DNA of 64,000 nucleotides, from contig CBDEVW010000004.1 of NCBI GenBank assembly GCA_965243755.1, positions 496,001 to 560,000 on the forward strand. The letters are read 5' to 3'. The position numbers and the translations under genes were made by a program. Shown here one piece after another: positions 1 through 9,035 of the stretch. The DNA comes from JANSWY01 sp965243755. Its GTDB lineage: Bacteria > Bacteroidota > Bacteroidia > Cytophagales > Cyclobacteriaceae. The notes beneath the pieces were generated by a model. The model saw nothing but the letters and a program-made list of their open reading frames with translations, had not been told where the DNA came from and did no database searches. Positions within the stretch are counted from its first letter, which is position 1; each line of letters opens with the position of its first letter.

Positions 1-2510
1 TTGGAGAAGAGGCGCTGGAATTTCTCCAACAAAACAATACTGATCCCTCTGATTTTTCCGGTAAGTCGAGAAGTGTGGCTTATCAGTTTGTGAAATGGAA
101 AAACGGCGACCTCAAGGAACCTACAGCAACTGCCGTTAAAGCAACCGAAGACATTGCCAAATGGGTGGCCAAATCAGCCCCAAACCGAAATTTTCTGGAG
201 CAACTGGTGACCGAAACACTGATGCCCTTACTGGCCAGAGGTGTAGCATATTATCAGCAAAATCAGGTTTTGTTTAATACTGCTCAGGAAGTAAGGAGAT
301 ACCTGTACACTTTTGGTATCCTTACAGACCTGACCGAAAAAATCAAGGCATACCGTGAAGAACATGAGACCATTTTGATTTCGGATCTTCCGGTTTTTTT
401 GAAGAGCATTATAGGCGATAGCGATACGCCATTTATTTACGAGAAAGTAGGTTCAAGGTACCGCCATTTCCTGATTGACGAGTTTCAGGATACCTCAGGT
501 TTCCAATGGCAAAATTTTCAGCCGCTGGTGAAAAACTCTTTGGACAGTGGGTATTTTAATATGGTTGTGGGAGATGTAAAGCAGTCCATTTACAGGTGGA
601 GAGGAGGGAATCCCAGGTTATTGCTTCATCAGGTAAGCCAGGACGTTGGGACCCATTTTGTCAATGAACAACAGCTTACGGCAAACTACAGAAGTACTAA
701 AAATGTCATTGACTTCAATAACCAGCTGTTTGAATCAGCTCCTAATACCCTTGCCAATGCACTCCGCAATGAAATATTACATCCTGACCAACACCTGGAT
801 AAGCAACTGGGAGAAGTGGTTCAGTCATTTGAGGAGGTACGGCAGGAGTATCCAAAGAAAATAAAACAGGGAGGATATATTTCGGTAGCGCTTACCAAAA
901 AAGAAAAAGACTCAGAAGTGTCATGGGATGACATGGCTACCCAATGGGCGATAGCTCAGGCAGAGAGGGCGCAGAAAGCCGGAGTGCCGCTGAAAGATAT
1001 AGCCATCCTCGTAAGATGGAACAGGGAAGCAGCCAGGTTGGTACAGGCATTTCTGCATCACAAAGATGGCAAACAGGCGGATCCTGAACTTCGGTACGAC
1101 GTGGTGTCTTCTGAATCAATGTACCTGACCAGCGCGGTGGTGGTGAGGTTTCTGTTGTCGGTATTCAGGTATTTGAAAAATAATAAAGAACAAATTGCTC
1201 TGGCAGAAATAGTGACCATCTACCAGAAAGATATTTTAAACAATGAGGCACCTATAGAGGAGTTGCTGGCCGTTAGAAACCTGGAAAAACACTTACCCGT
1301 TGCGTTTACCAGGTACAAAAATGTATTGGTGCGGTTTCCACTGATGGAGCTGACCGAAGCACTGATCAGGATTTTTCAGTTGAACAACCTGAAGCACGAA
1401 TACGCATATTTACAGGCGTTCGAAGATGCCATCCTGGATTATGTGAAGAATGAAAAATCGGACATCCATTCCTTTTTGCAATGGTGGGATGAAGTGGGTT
1501 TTAAAAGGACGGTCCAGCTGTCGGATGATATTGATGCCATTAAAATACTGACCATTCATAAGTCCAAGGGACTGCAGTATCCCCTGGTGATCATGCCGTT
1601 TACCAACTGGTCACTGGACAATGATATGGTGCATGACAATGTATTATGGCCGGCAGCCGAGGATCCATTGTTTGCAGGTATACCGGCCGTTCCGGTGAAG
1701 TACACGACCAAACTGGAGAACACCCTTTTTGCCCAATCCTATTACGATGAGAAGATCAAAGCGTACATTGATAACCTGAATTTATTATATGTAGCATTTA
1801 CCAGGGCGGAGCAGGGACTGATCGTGCATGGTGAATTAGCAAATCGTAAAAACGGGCCAAAGAGTGTCTCCGACATATTGTTGATGGAGCTACAAAACTT
1901 TGAGGGATGGAACGTGATGACCAATCATATAGAAATTGGTACTTACGAATTCTCACAAAAATCAAGGGTGGAAAGCAATCACCAGATGGCATTGGAAAAT
2001 TATCTTTCCGTAAAGTGGAGAAATAAATTGACCATCAAAAAACAAAGTGATGCCCTTTTCGGTGAAGAAGAAACCGCAAGAAAGGCCAGCATCAACGAGG
2101 GTATTGTCACCCATAAAATATTGTCAAACATTACCTATGCAGATGAAGTAGATGCTGCTATTGAGAAGGCATATCACGACATGGAAATCAATAAAGAAGA
2201 ATTGGACCATATTGCAGGCAGGATCAGGGAGTTGTTTGAAAATGCAGAGATCAAGGATTGGTTTTCTACCAAATGGGAAGTACGTACCGAGGCAGTAGTA
2301 TTACCAGGAAAAACTGATCCCAGGAGACTGGACCGTGTGCTGATCGATAATGACAAGGCAATAGTGATCGATTTTAAAACGGGAACTAAAAAGCCAAATG
2401 ATGAGAAGCAGGTAGAAGAGTATAAGGACCTGCTAAAGGAAATGAATTACCAGGAAGTGGAGGGATATCTTGTTTATCTGGAAGGAGTGGAGATAGTGAA
2501 AGTAGGATGA
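1..2510 (+). CDS. AddA-type UvrD helicase-nuclease, 5' partial
   Basis: ATP-dependent 3'-5' DNA helicase with a C-terminal nuclease, expected to process double-strand breaks for RecA-dependent repair together with the AddB-like protein at 6116. The frame is open to the left edge (first full codon at base 3), so the N terminus with the Walker A motif lies outside the window; the GTG at 75 is not the real start. Visible superfamily I motifs: DEFQDT (477-494, Walker B/motif II), GDVKQS (about 570), TANYRST (about 680, motif IV), TIHKSKGLQYP (about 1550, motif V) and VAFTRAEQGL (about 1790, motif VI). The end carries LDRV and VIDFKTG (about 2325-2385), a PD-(D/E)XK nuclease core as in AddA/RecB. 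AddA is preferred over UvrD or PcrA because of this nuclease and the AddB-like partner nearby. Confidence 0.9.
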   Translation, partial: GEEALEFLQQNNTDPSDFSGKSRSVAYQFVKWKNGDLKEPTATAVKATEDIAKWVAKSAPNRNFLEQLVTETLMPLLARGVAYYQQNQVLFNTAQEVRRYLYTFGILTDLTEKIKAYREEHETILISDLPVFLKSIIGDSDTPFIYEKVGSRYRHFLIDEFQDTSGFQWQNFQPLVKNSLDSGYFNMVVGDVKQSIYRWRGGNPRLLLHQVSQDVGTHFVNEQQLTANYRSTKNVIDFNNQLFESAPNTLANALRNEILHPDQHLDKQLGEVVQSFEEVRQEYPKKIKQGGYISVALTKKEKDSEVSWDDMATQWAIAQAERAQKAGVPLKDIAILVRWNREAARLVQAFLHHKDGKQADPELRYDVVSSESMYLTSAVVVRFLLSVFRYLKNNKEQIALAEIVTIYQKDILNNEAPIEELLAVRNLEKHLPVAFTRYKNVLVRFPLMELTEALIRIFQLNNLKHEYAYLQAFEDAILDYVKNEKSDIHSFLQWWDEVGFKRTVQLSDDIDAIKILTIHKSKGLQYPLVIMPFTNWSLDNDMVHDNVLWPAAEDPLFAGIPAVPVKYTTKLENTLFAQSYYDEKIKAYIDNLNLLYVAFTRAEQGLIVHGELANRKNGPKSVSDILLMELQNFEGWNVMTNHIEIGTYEFSQKSRVESNHQMALENYLSVKWRNKLTIKKQSDALFGEEETARKASINEGIVTHKILSNITYADEVDAAIEKAYHDMEINKEELDHIAGRIRELFENAEIKDWFSTKWEVRTEAVVLPGKTDPRRLDRVLIDNDKAIVIDFKTGTKKPNDEKQVEEYKDLLKEMNYQEVEGYLVYLEGVEIVKVG

Positions 2511-2649
2511 TTGGTAGCTCATACCAGGACTTTTGCTTGGAAGTTGCTGGAATTGGGTGATCAGCTTATATCTTTAAATGTATCTTATCGCACCAGCCTT
2601 GCAAATAGCTAATTTAGTTTATGGATGATAATGTTTGTTATCGACTTAC

Positions 2650-3201
2650 TTACTTGCTTAATCGGTATTGAATGTTTAATGAACCTTGTACGCCTTCGTC
2701 AAAGAAATTCCGCTTAGGTGTCAGCGAATTAGACCTTTCTATGAAGAAAGGAACTCCTAACCAAATATTAATAGACAACCTGTCAACCAAATGATATCTT
2801 AGGCCAGAGTGGATATCAAATGCATAAGTCGCTCCCTTCACCTTCGGATCAATATTGCTGCCAGATTCTTGCTTAATTTTCCTCATTCCAGTTCCTAAAT
2901 AATACTTGAATTTACTCTCCGACAAAGTGTTAAGGAAATACTCATACCCAATGTAGAACCCCCCGGAGATTCTATTGTTTACAGTATTTTCATTCGGTTC
3001 TGTAGAGAATAGTTGATAGATAAAGGAGATTTCATGATAATGGGAATTGTTCAACGACTGACCTAATGCGAATTTTGGCCCATGAATTGCAAATCCAATG
3101 TTATAGTTTAGCGTATCTTTTACATGGTTAGCATCCTGACCAAAAGTTGTAAAACCAATGAACAATAAGGGGGCTAGTAAAACTAAACGGAAATATCTCA
3201 T
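2650..3201 (-). CDS. secreted protein, probable outer-membrane beta-barrel
   Basis: 183 residues, function unknown. A signal peptide is clear (charged start, then a hydrophobic run ending TTFGQ, residues 1-22). The rest alternates polar and aromatic residues in short strands, with segments such as GGFYIGYEYFL and HSGLRYHLV, and ends in a C-terminal strand with aromatic residues (IQYRLSK). This pattern fits a small outer-membrane beta-barrel, but no family is recognised. It is the most distal of a run of same-strand small genes lying between the two AddAB genes, each with its own spacer, so probably separate transcription units. Confidence 0.7.
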   Translation of the reverse strand: MRYFRLVLLAPLLFIGFTTFGQDANHVKDTLNYNIGFAIHGPKFALGQSLNNSHYHEISFIYQLFSTEPNENTVNNRISGGFYIGYEYFLNTLSESKFKYYLGTGMRKIKQESGSNIDPKVKGATYAFDIHSGLRYHLVDRLSINIWLGVPFFIERSNSLTPKRNFFDEGVQGSLNIQYRLSK

Positions 3202-3241
3202 TCTGTTAATATCTTAAAATAGTATTGTTACCGATAACGGA

Positions 3242-3249
3242 CAAGTGTA
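3242..3249 (-). promoter_or_regulatory. possible -7 promoter element
   Basis: The minus strand reads TACACTTG about 41 bases before the start codon at 3201, matching the Bacteroidota consensus TAnnTTTG at 7 of 8 bases (one mismatch at the fifth). No convincing -33 element is visible, so this is tentative. Confidence 0.3.
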
Positions 3250-3339
3250 AATATAGTTGTTTGGCCTAAGTAAAATGAAATAACCCTTCAAAGCTTGCCC
3301 GCAAACTTCTTCAAATTCTTATCACAATTTAAATGCCTA

Positions 3340-3627
3340 TTAAGATTCTAACCAGTTAAAATTTAAAGCGCCACATTTAGGGCATTTTCCGTATTCTTCG
3401 TCAAGTTCGTTGAAACTACATCTGTTACACTTGCCATATTCAATGTTGATATGTGTAACAATGTATTTTGCTTCTGTATGGCTCAACTTCTTTTCATCCA
3501 TAAGCTTTTTAACTGCTTGAATAGGTGACCCTTCTTTCACTTTCCTGTATAGCTCTTTTTCAACTGAGGAAAATTCAGGGATTTCAATTCCTTCTTTCGG
3601 TAAGCAGTTTTTGCACTGAACTTTCAT
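3340..3627 (-). CDS. small zinc-ribbon protein
   Basis: 95 residues, no signal peptide or membrane segment, so probably cytoplasmic. The N terminus has a CKNC pair (residues 5-8). The C-terminal half has CNRC (about 68-71) followed by CPKC (about 83-86), a four-cysteine zinc ribbon. The middle is charged and helical, with the phrase SHTEAKYIVTHIN resembling segments of small ribosome- or nucleic-acid-associated proteins, but this is not enough to name a family. It lies alone in the accessory patch between the AddAB genes. A role in binding nucleic acid or protein is inference only. Confidence 0.7.
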   Translation of the reverse strand: MKVQCKNCLPKEGIEIPEFSSVEKELYRKVKEGSPIQAVKKLMDEKKLSHTEAKYIVTHINIEYGKCNRCSFNELDEEYGKCPKCGALNFNWLES

Positions 3628-3846
3628 TTTGTTTTAATTGGCTACAACAATCAGGTTTGGAGAGTGAATAAATCTAATGGATATAATACTTTTTTTGAAA
3701 TTTGGTTGAGCCTACAGTCGGAGGAAAAAATGAGGGCCTCACGACAGCAGCCGAAAGAATGCATTTAAGGCTTCTCAGTGCGGCATGGTTTTATACCGGA
3801 TATGAGCATCTTCTTTTCACTCTGATCAGAAGATGGTTGATCAATA

Positions 3847-4227
3847 TTAAATGAAGTTATCAATTATATAAATCAGGGTTACTATCATCATACCAGCAGC
3901 ATAGGCTTTAAGAATATTTTTTATCCACTTCTTAGATACTCTTTCTTTGTTTTGAAAAGCTTCAACATGTTTTGCATAATCCCTATTTATCTTGAACCGA
4001 TTAATAATGTTGGGATTATGTCCTGAATCCATATTAGCCCTAAATTCATGTAAATTACTTATATGAACATCTTTGATTTTATCATTTTCGAATGAACCCA
4101 AAAAATCATTCATGTATTCAAACCTCTGTGTGTACTCATTCTGAAATGTTAGAATGTTTATTAAAAGAAATCCAACTGATGCCCCTGAAATAGCTGTTAA
4201 GGCAATGTAAACTATTTCGTAGTTCAT
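3847..4227 (-). CDS. small membrane protein, unknown function
   Basis: 126 residues when started at the ATG at 4227. The open frame extends upstream to 4341, but that extension would read through the putative promoter at 4298-4305 and has no hydrophobic leader, so the internal start is preferred. Residues about 3-27 form one membrane helix (IVYIALTAISGASVGFLLI) and residues about 103-125 a second (AAGMMIVTLIYIIDNFI). The roughly 75 residues between are charged and helical and would sit on one side of the membrane. No family recognised. Neighbouring genes are similar small orphan genes. Confidence 0.6.
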   Translation of the reverse strand: MNYEIVYIALTAISGASVGFLLINILTFQNEYTQRFEYMNDFLGSFENDKIKDVHISNLHEFRANMDSGHNPNIINRFKINRDYAKHVEAFQNKERVSKKWIKNILKAYAAGMMIVTLIYIIDNFI

Positions 4228-4546
4228 GTTTAGTGCTTTAATGATTGATGTTAATCGATGTACATATGTATGGGCCGTCCACACATAATGATATGCACTA
4301 AAGTAGTATATTTTGTGGACTTGTAGATGGCACCTACGCAACTTTCACAGCGTTTGATCAGCCTAGAAGACTAGTTTCCACTTAGCAGATCGTTGAGCAT
4401 AGGCCTACACTAAAGGCTCTGCCGACGGTGGACAGCAAGAGCAAAGGATGCGGGCGTTACCTCTAATTCAACCAGAAACCACAAGGCTCACCTCAAAGCG
4501 GCATGGTCTCATATACGATGTTCTGTGTATTTTAATTACCATAAAG
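4228..4546. other. intergenic spacer in accessory patch
   Basis: 319 bases without a convincing gene. On the minus strand it holds a candidate -7 element at 4298-4305 for the gene starting at 4227. The remainder shows no terminator hairpin, transposase fragment or RNA gene that I can recognise. A short phrase, GCGGCATGGT (about 4498), recurs near 3780 in the preceding spacer. Confidence 0.5.
4298..4305 (-). promoter_or_regulatory. candidate -7 promoter element
   Basis: The minus strand reads TACTACTTTAGTGC here, containing TACTTTAG (one mismatch to TAnnTTTG), 71 bases before the ATG at 4227. The same 14-base phrase precedes the next gene upstream (5134-5141) at almost the same distance from its start codon, which argues for a promoter rather than chance. 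Confidence 0.4.
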
Positions 4547-5056
4547 CTAAGTTAACCAGCACCAAAATTGCTTTGTAACTTTCGATGGAAATGGCAGATT
4601 GATTTTGTCAATGATATCAAACAATTCACTGTCAATCATTAGGGAGGTAAGAACAAGCCTGTTCCCATTTTTTAGGTTAAAGGCGATGTATGAAAAGTCT
4701 CTCCAAGGTGATCTTAAGTTGGAATTACTACTTGTACAATACTCTATTTCTTCAACAGTATCATTGTTCAACTCAGTTGTTAAGCCCTTGTATTCTATAA
4801 TTAAATTCTTCTGATTCGGATCATATGTAATGACTCTTCCTTTTTCATTTCTATAATATTGAAAATAGAGTAGTAAGGTTGGAATATTATAGAGGATTAT
4901 CAATAATGTTATGATTACAAATGTGGTATGTTCCTCAGTAGAAGTTGGCTTGTTAAACTTCAAGTAAACTGGTAATAATATGAGAAGTAAACTAAACAAT
5001 ACAGAATATAGCTTGCTTAGATGTTTCTTAAGAGTTAGCCGATATTCCGTTTTCAT
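4547..5056 (-). CDS. two-helix membrane protein with soluble C-terminal domain
   Basis: 169 residues. Two membrane helices lie near the N terminus (about 16-33, LYSVLFSLLLILLPVYLKF, and about 42-66, FVIITLLIILYNIPTLLLYF). The C-terminal 100 residues alternate short beta strands (VITYDPNQKNLIIEY, FSYIAFNLKNGNRLVLTSLM) and end with a helix, an arrangement resembling bacterial PH-like domains that follow two membrane helices. That assignment is by fold pattern only. No catalytic motif is visible. It stands alone in the patch, with its own candidate promoter at 5134-5141. Confidence 0.7.
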   Translation of the reverse strand: MKTEYRLTLKKHLSKLYSVLFSLLLILLPVYLKFNKPTSTEEHTTFVIITLLIILYNIPTLLLYFQYYRNEKGRVITYDPNQKNLIIEYKGLTTELNNDTVEEIEYCTSSNSNLRSPWRDFSYIAFNLKNGNRLVLTSLMIDSELFDIIDKINLPFPSKVTKQFWCWLT

Positions 5057-5133
5057 ATTTTAGATGGTTCATAATTTGCTCTTTGACACAGAACGACCAG
5101 CTATCTGGAGGATGTCCGCAGCTTGTAAAGGCA

Positions 5134-5141
5134 CTAAAGTA
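5134..5141 (-). promoter_or_regulatory. candidate promoter (-7 with -33-like TTG)
   Basis: The minus strand carries TACTTTAG 78 bases before the ATG at 5056. A TTG lies 20 bases further upstream, which fits the Bacteroidota spacing of 19-21 between -33 and -7 elements. The element sits within the phrase TACTACTTTAGTGC shared with 4298-4305. Confidence 0.4.
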
Positions 5142-5197
5142 GTAAAATTTGCAGAAGCTCACAACGTCTGTTTATCGGCAGGTAGGGTTCCAACTCT

Positions 5198-5313
5198 GGC
5201 TTAAGTTTGTAACTTAAGCCCACTAATACCGGCAGTTTGCAACTGCCATTAAGCAAATTCCAGAAGTGCCAAATTTCACCGCGGTATGCTAGTGAGCCGA
5301 AGTTTCAAACTTC
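5198..5313. repeat. cluster of three REP-like palindromes
   Basis: Three separate palindromes occur within 116 bases: a perfect 23-base one at 5198-5220 (GGC arms around a TTTGTAA core), GGCAGTTTGCAACTGCC at 5231-5247, and GAAGTTTCAAACTTC at 5299-5313. The first two share GGC...GCC ends and a TTTGYAA core but differ in stem sequence with compensating changes on both arms, the hallmark of REP-type hairpin families. They lie in a 411-base gene-free stretch (5057-5467) that holds nothing else recognisable except the promoter at 5134-5141. Confidence 0.65.
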
Positions 5314-5467
5314 TTTATTGCTGCTTCATAAAATTTGTTAAGTACCAGTTGCGCTTGGGTTTAACTGGCGCCAGGGAAGGATTGTATTTTTTAATTTTGA
5401 TTGAGAAAACTGGATGAATTTGTAGATGGAGTCTCCTAATATTTGCGCAAAAGTCATGTCTTATGAA

Positions 5468-5965
5468 TTAAGACTTGGTTAAAAGATCAACCGTTTTGAA
5501 CCAATAAAAGAAAGAGGACTTGTCTGGTTGTCTTTTCAGACGATTAAGGAAATTCCAGTCCTGATCTTGAATATTCCATTCCCTGATGTCTTGACCGTTA
5601 TATCTTTCGAAAGGAGTCAAGTCCTGTTTGAGTAGTTTGGCTGCCAGATAGGCAATTCTTGCAGACGCTGGTACTGCATCATCAATCCGGAAATTACCAG
5701 ACATTAGAAAACCGGTACCAAATGCTCTGATTCCTTGTTGTAATTCCTTGAACTTCTCCTTTTCTTCTATTGATCCACGCTCTCTTTTTGCAAGAATGAT
5801 ACACGTATCAATGAAAAATACAAAAAAATGGCAATTATTGGAAATCAAAAAAACGCCAGTAAGATGAGATACTGGTAAATTTTGGAATCCCCATTCATTC
5901 CCTTTGTGCTCGGTCACAATTGCATTACAATCACACCTTCCAGGGCATTTGCAATGCCAGATCAA
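5468..5965 (-). CDS. doubtful or degraded gene, unknown function
   Basis: A 165-codon frame. Its first 20 or so codons are simply a translation of a dispersed repeat (5914-5958), and the next 40 read as cysteine- and phenylalanine-rich low-quality protein, so the apparent start is unlikely to be real. The last 100 residues look more protein-like (KEKFKELQQGIRAFGTGF; then RIAYLAAKLLKQDLTPFERY), and internal starts exist, for example the ATG at 5704 giving 78 residues. No family recognised. It may be the C-terminal remnant of a gene cut by the repeat, or a small orphan gene. Confidence 0.35.
   Translation of the reverse strand: MIWHCKCPGRCDCNAIVTEHKGNEWGFQNLPVSHLTGVFLISNNCHFFVFFIDTCIILAKRERGSIEEKEKFKELQQGIRAFGTGFLMSGNFRIDDAVPASARIAYLAAKLLKQDLTPFERYNGQDIREWNIQDQDWNFLNRLKRQPDKSSFFYWFKTVDLLTKS
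5914..5958. repeat. dispersed 45-base repeat, copy 1
   Basis: This 45-base segment matches 9507-9551 at 38 of 45 positions. Both end in the palindrome GGCATTTGCAATGCC (here 5944-5958), and most differences are A/G or C/T changes. The internal phrase AATCACACCTTCCA (5929-5942) recurs exactly at 23604-23617. It lies just upstream of the AddB-like gene. Confidence 0.6.
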
Positions 5966-6115
5966 TTTTTGATAAACACAGCTGGGTGTGAGTTAAGTTG
6001 ATTTAGGTTTATAGCGAATCTGTGCTAAATAAACAACATCCTGAAAATTGCCCTGGTAGAAGTTAAATTTCCTGCATGGATATGAATACCTTTATGCGCC
6101 GTTTGCCAAAGAAAA

Positions 6116-8974
6116 ATGAATAACCAATCAACTAGTTCATTTCTTGAAGACATAGCCCGCCGGGTTTACGACCAATATGGTCACGACCTGCAGCATGTAC
6201 AACTGATCTTCCCCAACCGTAGGGCTGGACTGTTCTTTCGTAAATACCTTGGTCAGCTGATCGATCATCCCGTATGGTCTCCAAAAATTCTGAGTATTGA
6301 AGATTTTATTCAGGGATTTACCTCATTGAAGGTAGCAGATCAGATCACACTCATATTTGAGTTGTATCAGTCATTTAAAAAATATCAGTTTCGCGATGAG
6401 GGGTTTGATAAGTTTTATTTCTGGGGGGAAATGTTGCTGCGGGATTTTGATGATATCGATAAATACCTGGTGAATCCTGAGTATATATTCAGAGGAATAA
6501 AGTCACAAAAGGAACTGGATGAGTCATTCTTTTACCTGGATGAAGATAACAAAAGGACTATCCAGAATTTCTGGTCCAGCTTCTTGCCTGAGGCTTCCCC
6601 AGCCCAGCAGAATTTCCTGAAAACCTGGGAGGTATTGCACCCGGTATATCAATCTTTCCGAAAAGCATTGATTGCCAATGGCGTTGGTTATTCCGGTCTG
6701 ATATTCAGGGAGCTGGTAGAAAACCTGGATCAGGTAAAGGTACATGGGCAAATTATTTTTGCGGGATTCAATGCCCTGACCAGGGCCGAAGAGAAGTTGA
6801 TCAAACACTTTGTGGAACATCACAAGGCACAGGTGTACTGGGATTATGACCGGTACTATTTCGACGACCCAAAACAGGAGGCCGGTCAATTTCTGAGAGA
6901 ATATGCCAGGGACAATGTGCTGTCGAACAGCTTTCCCAAACAAGCACCAGATTTTTTTAGTCAGCCGAAAAACCTGAAGTCTATAGGTGTAAGTTTGGAA
7001 ATAGGCCAGACCAAAGCGGCCGGGGAGCTGCTCCAGAAATGGGCGGCATCTCCTGATTTTGCTCCGGAAAAAACGGTTGTTGTGCTACCCCATGAGCACA
7101 TGCTTTTTCCGGTACTCAATGCCATTCCTGAAAACATCAGGGACCTCAATGTGACCATGGGTTATCCTTTGAAGGACGCTCCGTTATACACCTTGCTGGA
7201 TAGCATACTGCATCTTCAGGAATCGATACAGCTTGACAGGGATCATTTTGTGATGTTTTATCACAAACCTGTGATGGAGATTTTGTCACATCCTTATTTG
7301 TTTCAGTCATTTCCCAAAGAGGTAGATGCACTAATGGAGGAGGTCCGGAAACGCAATAAGGTCAGAATACATAAAGAGGAGTTAATCACCAATATCCCTC
7401 TCATTGACTACATATTTCAACGCATTGAAAATCCAGGGGAGCTTACTGACTACCTGATTGGTGTCATAAGGTTTTTGTTTGAATCCAGTACGGAAGTCCT
7501 GGGACTGGAGAAGGAATTTTTGTACCAGTTTCATCAGTCACTGGAACGCTTGAAAGAGATCCTGGCATTACAGGACACACCAATCGGACACAAGACTTTT
7601 GTGAAGTTATTTAAGCAGGTATGTAGAAGGCAGAAGATACCATTTACCGGGGAACCACTCAGGGGGTTGCAGATCATGGGGGTGCTGGAAACCAGAAATC
7701 TTGATTTTGAAAATGTGATCATCCTCTCTACGAATGAAGGGAGTTTTCCTGCAGAAAGTAAAAAGGGATCTTTCATTCCTTTCAATATCAGAAGAGGTTT
7801 TGGTTTGCCTACACACCTGCATCAGGATGCCATCTATTCTTATTTATTCTATCGGTTAATACAACGGGCAAAGAATGTCTATTTCTACTACAACTCCTTC
7901 GCAGACTTTGGGCTGAGCGGAGAGATCAGCCGGTTTGTGAGCCAGCTGGAGCTGGAATCTGGATTGAAAATAGAAAAGCAGTTCCTGTCAAATCCCATTA
8001 AGGTGGGGGCTGCAGAGGAGATTGTGGTCAGGAAAACTGAGGAAGTAATGAAAGTACTGGATGGATACCTGGAAGGGGGAAGGTCCAGGTTTTCGCCTTC
8101 AGCAATCAATACTTACATGGATTGCCAGCTGAGATTTTACTATCGCTATGTGGCCAGATTATTTGAACCTGACGATGTGCAGGAGGAAATTGATGCGGCA
8201 ATGTTTGGTAACATCCTGCACAAAGCGATGGAGGAAATATATCAGCGATTCACCAGGAAGAAGAAAGTCAATATTATCGATACAACGGATTTTTTTAGTC
8301 TGAAGGGCAGTGTTGATGGCGCATTACAAGCAGCATTTAAAGATCATTATCATCTGCCCAAAGGACAGAAGTTTCGCCTGGAAGGTAGAAATGTGATCAT
8401 CTATGAGATCATGCGAAAGTTTGTGCTGAACGTACTGGAGCAGGATGAACACTATGCACCCTTTGAAATAGTGAGCCTGGAGGGAGGTAGCAGAGAAGGG
8501 TATAAAATGTCTTTGGTTTTGACGGATGGAAAGAAGGTGGGAATCAAAGGAATCATTGACCGGGTGGACCGTAAAAATGGGGTAGTACGTGTGCTGGACT
8601 ACAAATCGGGTGCCGACAAGAAAGAAATGACCACCATAGCATCCTTCTTTGATCCTGCTGACAATAGCAGAAACAAGGCAGCCTTTCAGACTTTCTACTA
8701 TGGCATGCTATACGCCAATTTATATGGTGAGGACCAGCCGATAAAACCCGGAATCTATAACATGCGGGAATTGTTCCAGGATGATTTTGATGTGAGCCTA
8801 ACGGTGAAACCCTCTCAACAGGTAGTTTACGACGTACGACCATATCTCGAGGAATTTCGAAAAGGGCTAACTGGCATCCTGGAGGAAATTTATTCTCCGG
8901 AACTAAGCTTTAATCAAACTGAAGACTTGAAGAAGTGTAGTTACTGCGCTTATCGTGCGATATGTAAACGATAA
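6116..8974 (+). CDS. AddB-like PD-(D/E)XK nuclease with Fe-S cluster motif
   Basis: 952-residue partner of the AddA-type helicase-nuclease. It has an inactivated helicase-like body (segment about 517-545, LQIMGVLETRNLDFENVII, corresponds to the helicase V-like region) and a C-terminal nuclease. The nuclease shows D815 (GIIDRVD) and D828-Y-K830 (VLDYKSG). Four cysteines are placed as in AddB iron-sulfur nucleases: C670, then C941, C944 and C950 in the last twelve residues (CSYCAYRAIC). In characterised AddB the cluster staples the nuclease domain. The start at 6116 gives a normal N terminus. The gene is co-oriented with the AddA gene, but 3.6 kb of opposite-strand accessory genes intervene, so the pair is not one operon here. 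Confidence 0.88.
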   Translation: MNNQSTSSFLEDIARRVYDQYGHDLQHVQLIFPNRRAGLFFRKYLGQLIDHPVWSPKILSIEDFIQGFTSLKVADQITLIFELYQSFKKYQFRDEGFDKFYFWGEMLLRDFDDIDKYLVNPEYIFRGIKSQKELDESFFYLDEDNKRTIQNFWSSFLPEASPAQQNFLKTWEVLHPVYQSFRKALIANGVGYSGLIFRELVENLDQVKVHGQIIFAGFNALTRAEEKLIKHFVEHHKAQVYWDYDRYYFDDPKQEAGQFLREYARDNVLSNSFPKQAPDFFSQPKNLKSIGVSLEIGQTKAAGELLQKWAASPDFAPEKTVVVLPHEHMLFPVLNAIPENIRDLNVTMGYPLKDAPLYTLLDSILHLQESIQLDRDHFVMFYHKPVMEILSHPYLFQSFPKEVDALMEEVRKRNKVRIHKEELITNIPLIDYIFQRIENPGELTDYLIGVIRFLFESSTEVLGLEKEFLYQFHQSLERLKEILALQDTPIGHKTFVKLFKQVCRRQKIPFTGEPLRGLQIMGVLETRNLDFENVIILSTNEGSFPAESKKGSFIPFNIRRGFGLPTHLHQDAIYSYLFYRLIQRAKNVYFYYNSFADFGLSGEISRFVSQLELESGLKIEKQFLSNPIKVGAAEEIVVRKTEEVMKVLDGYLEGGRSRFSPSAINTYMDCQLRFYYRYVARLFEPDDVQEEIDAAMFGNILHKAMEEIYQRFTRKKKVNIIDTTDFFSLKGSVDGALQAAFKDHYHLPKGQKFRLEGRNVIIYEIMRKFVLNVLEQDEHYAPFEIVSLEGGSREGYKMSLVLTDGKKVGIKGIIDRVDRKNGVVRVLDYKSGADKKEMTTIASFFDPADNSRNKAAFQTFYYGMLYANLYGEDQPIKPGIYNMRELFQDDFDVSLTVKPSQQVVYDVRPYLEEFRKGLTGILEEIYSPELSFNQTEDLKKCSYCAYRAICKR

Positions 8975-9035
8975 GCTTTTGAGGTGGAAAAGTTCGGTCC
9001 CAATTTTATGGCAATCGCTTTTTCCCAGGAGAAAA

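Noticed and set aside
2650..5965. Integron cassette array
   Set aside because: Small same-strand orphan genes suggested it, but I find no consistent attC-like sites after each gene and no integrase in the window.
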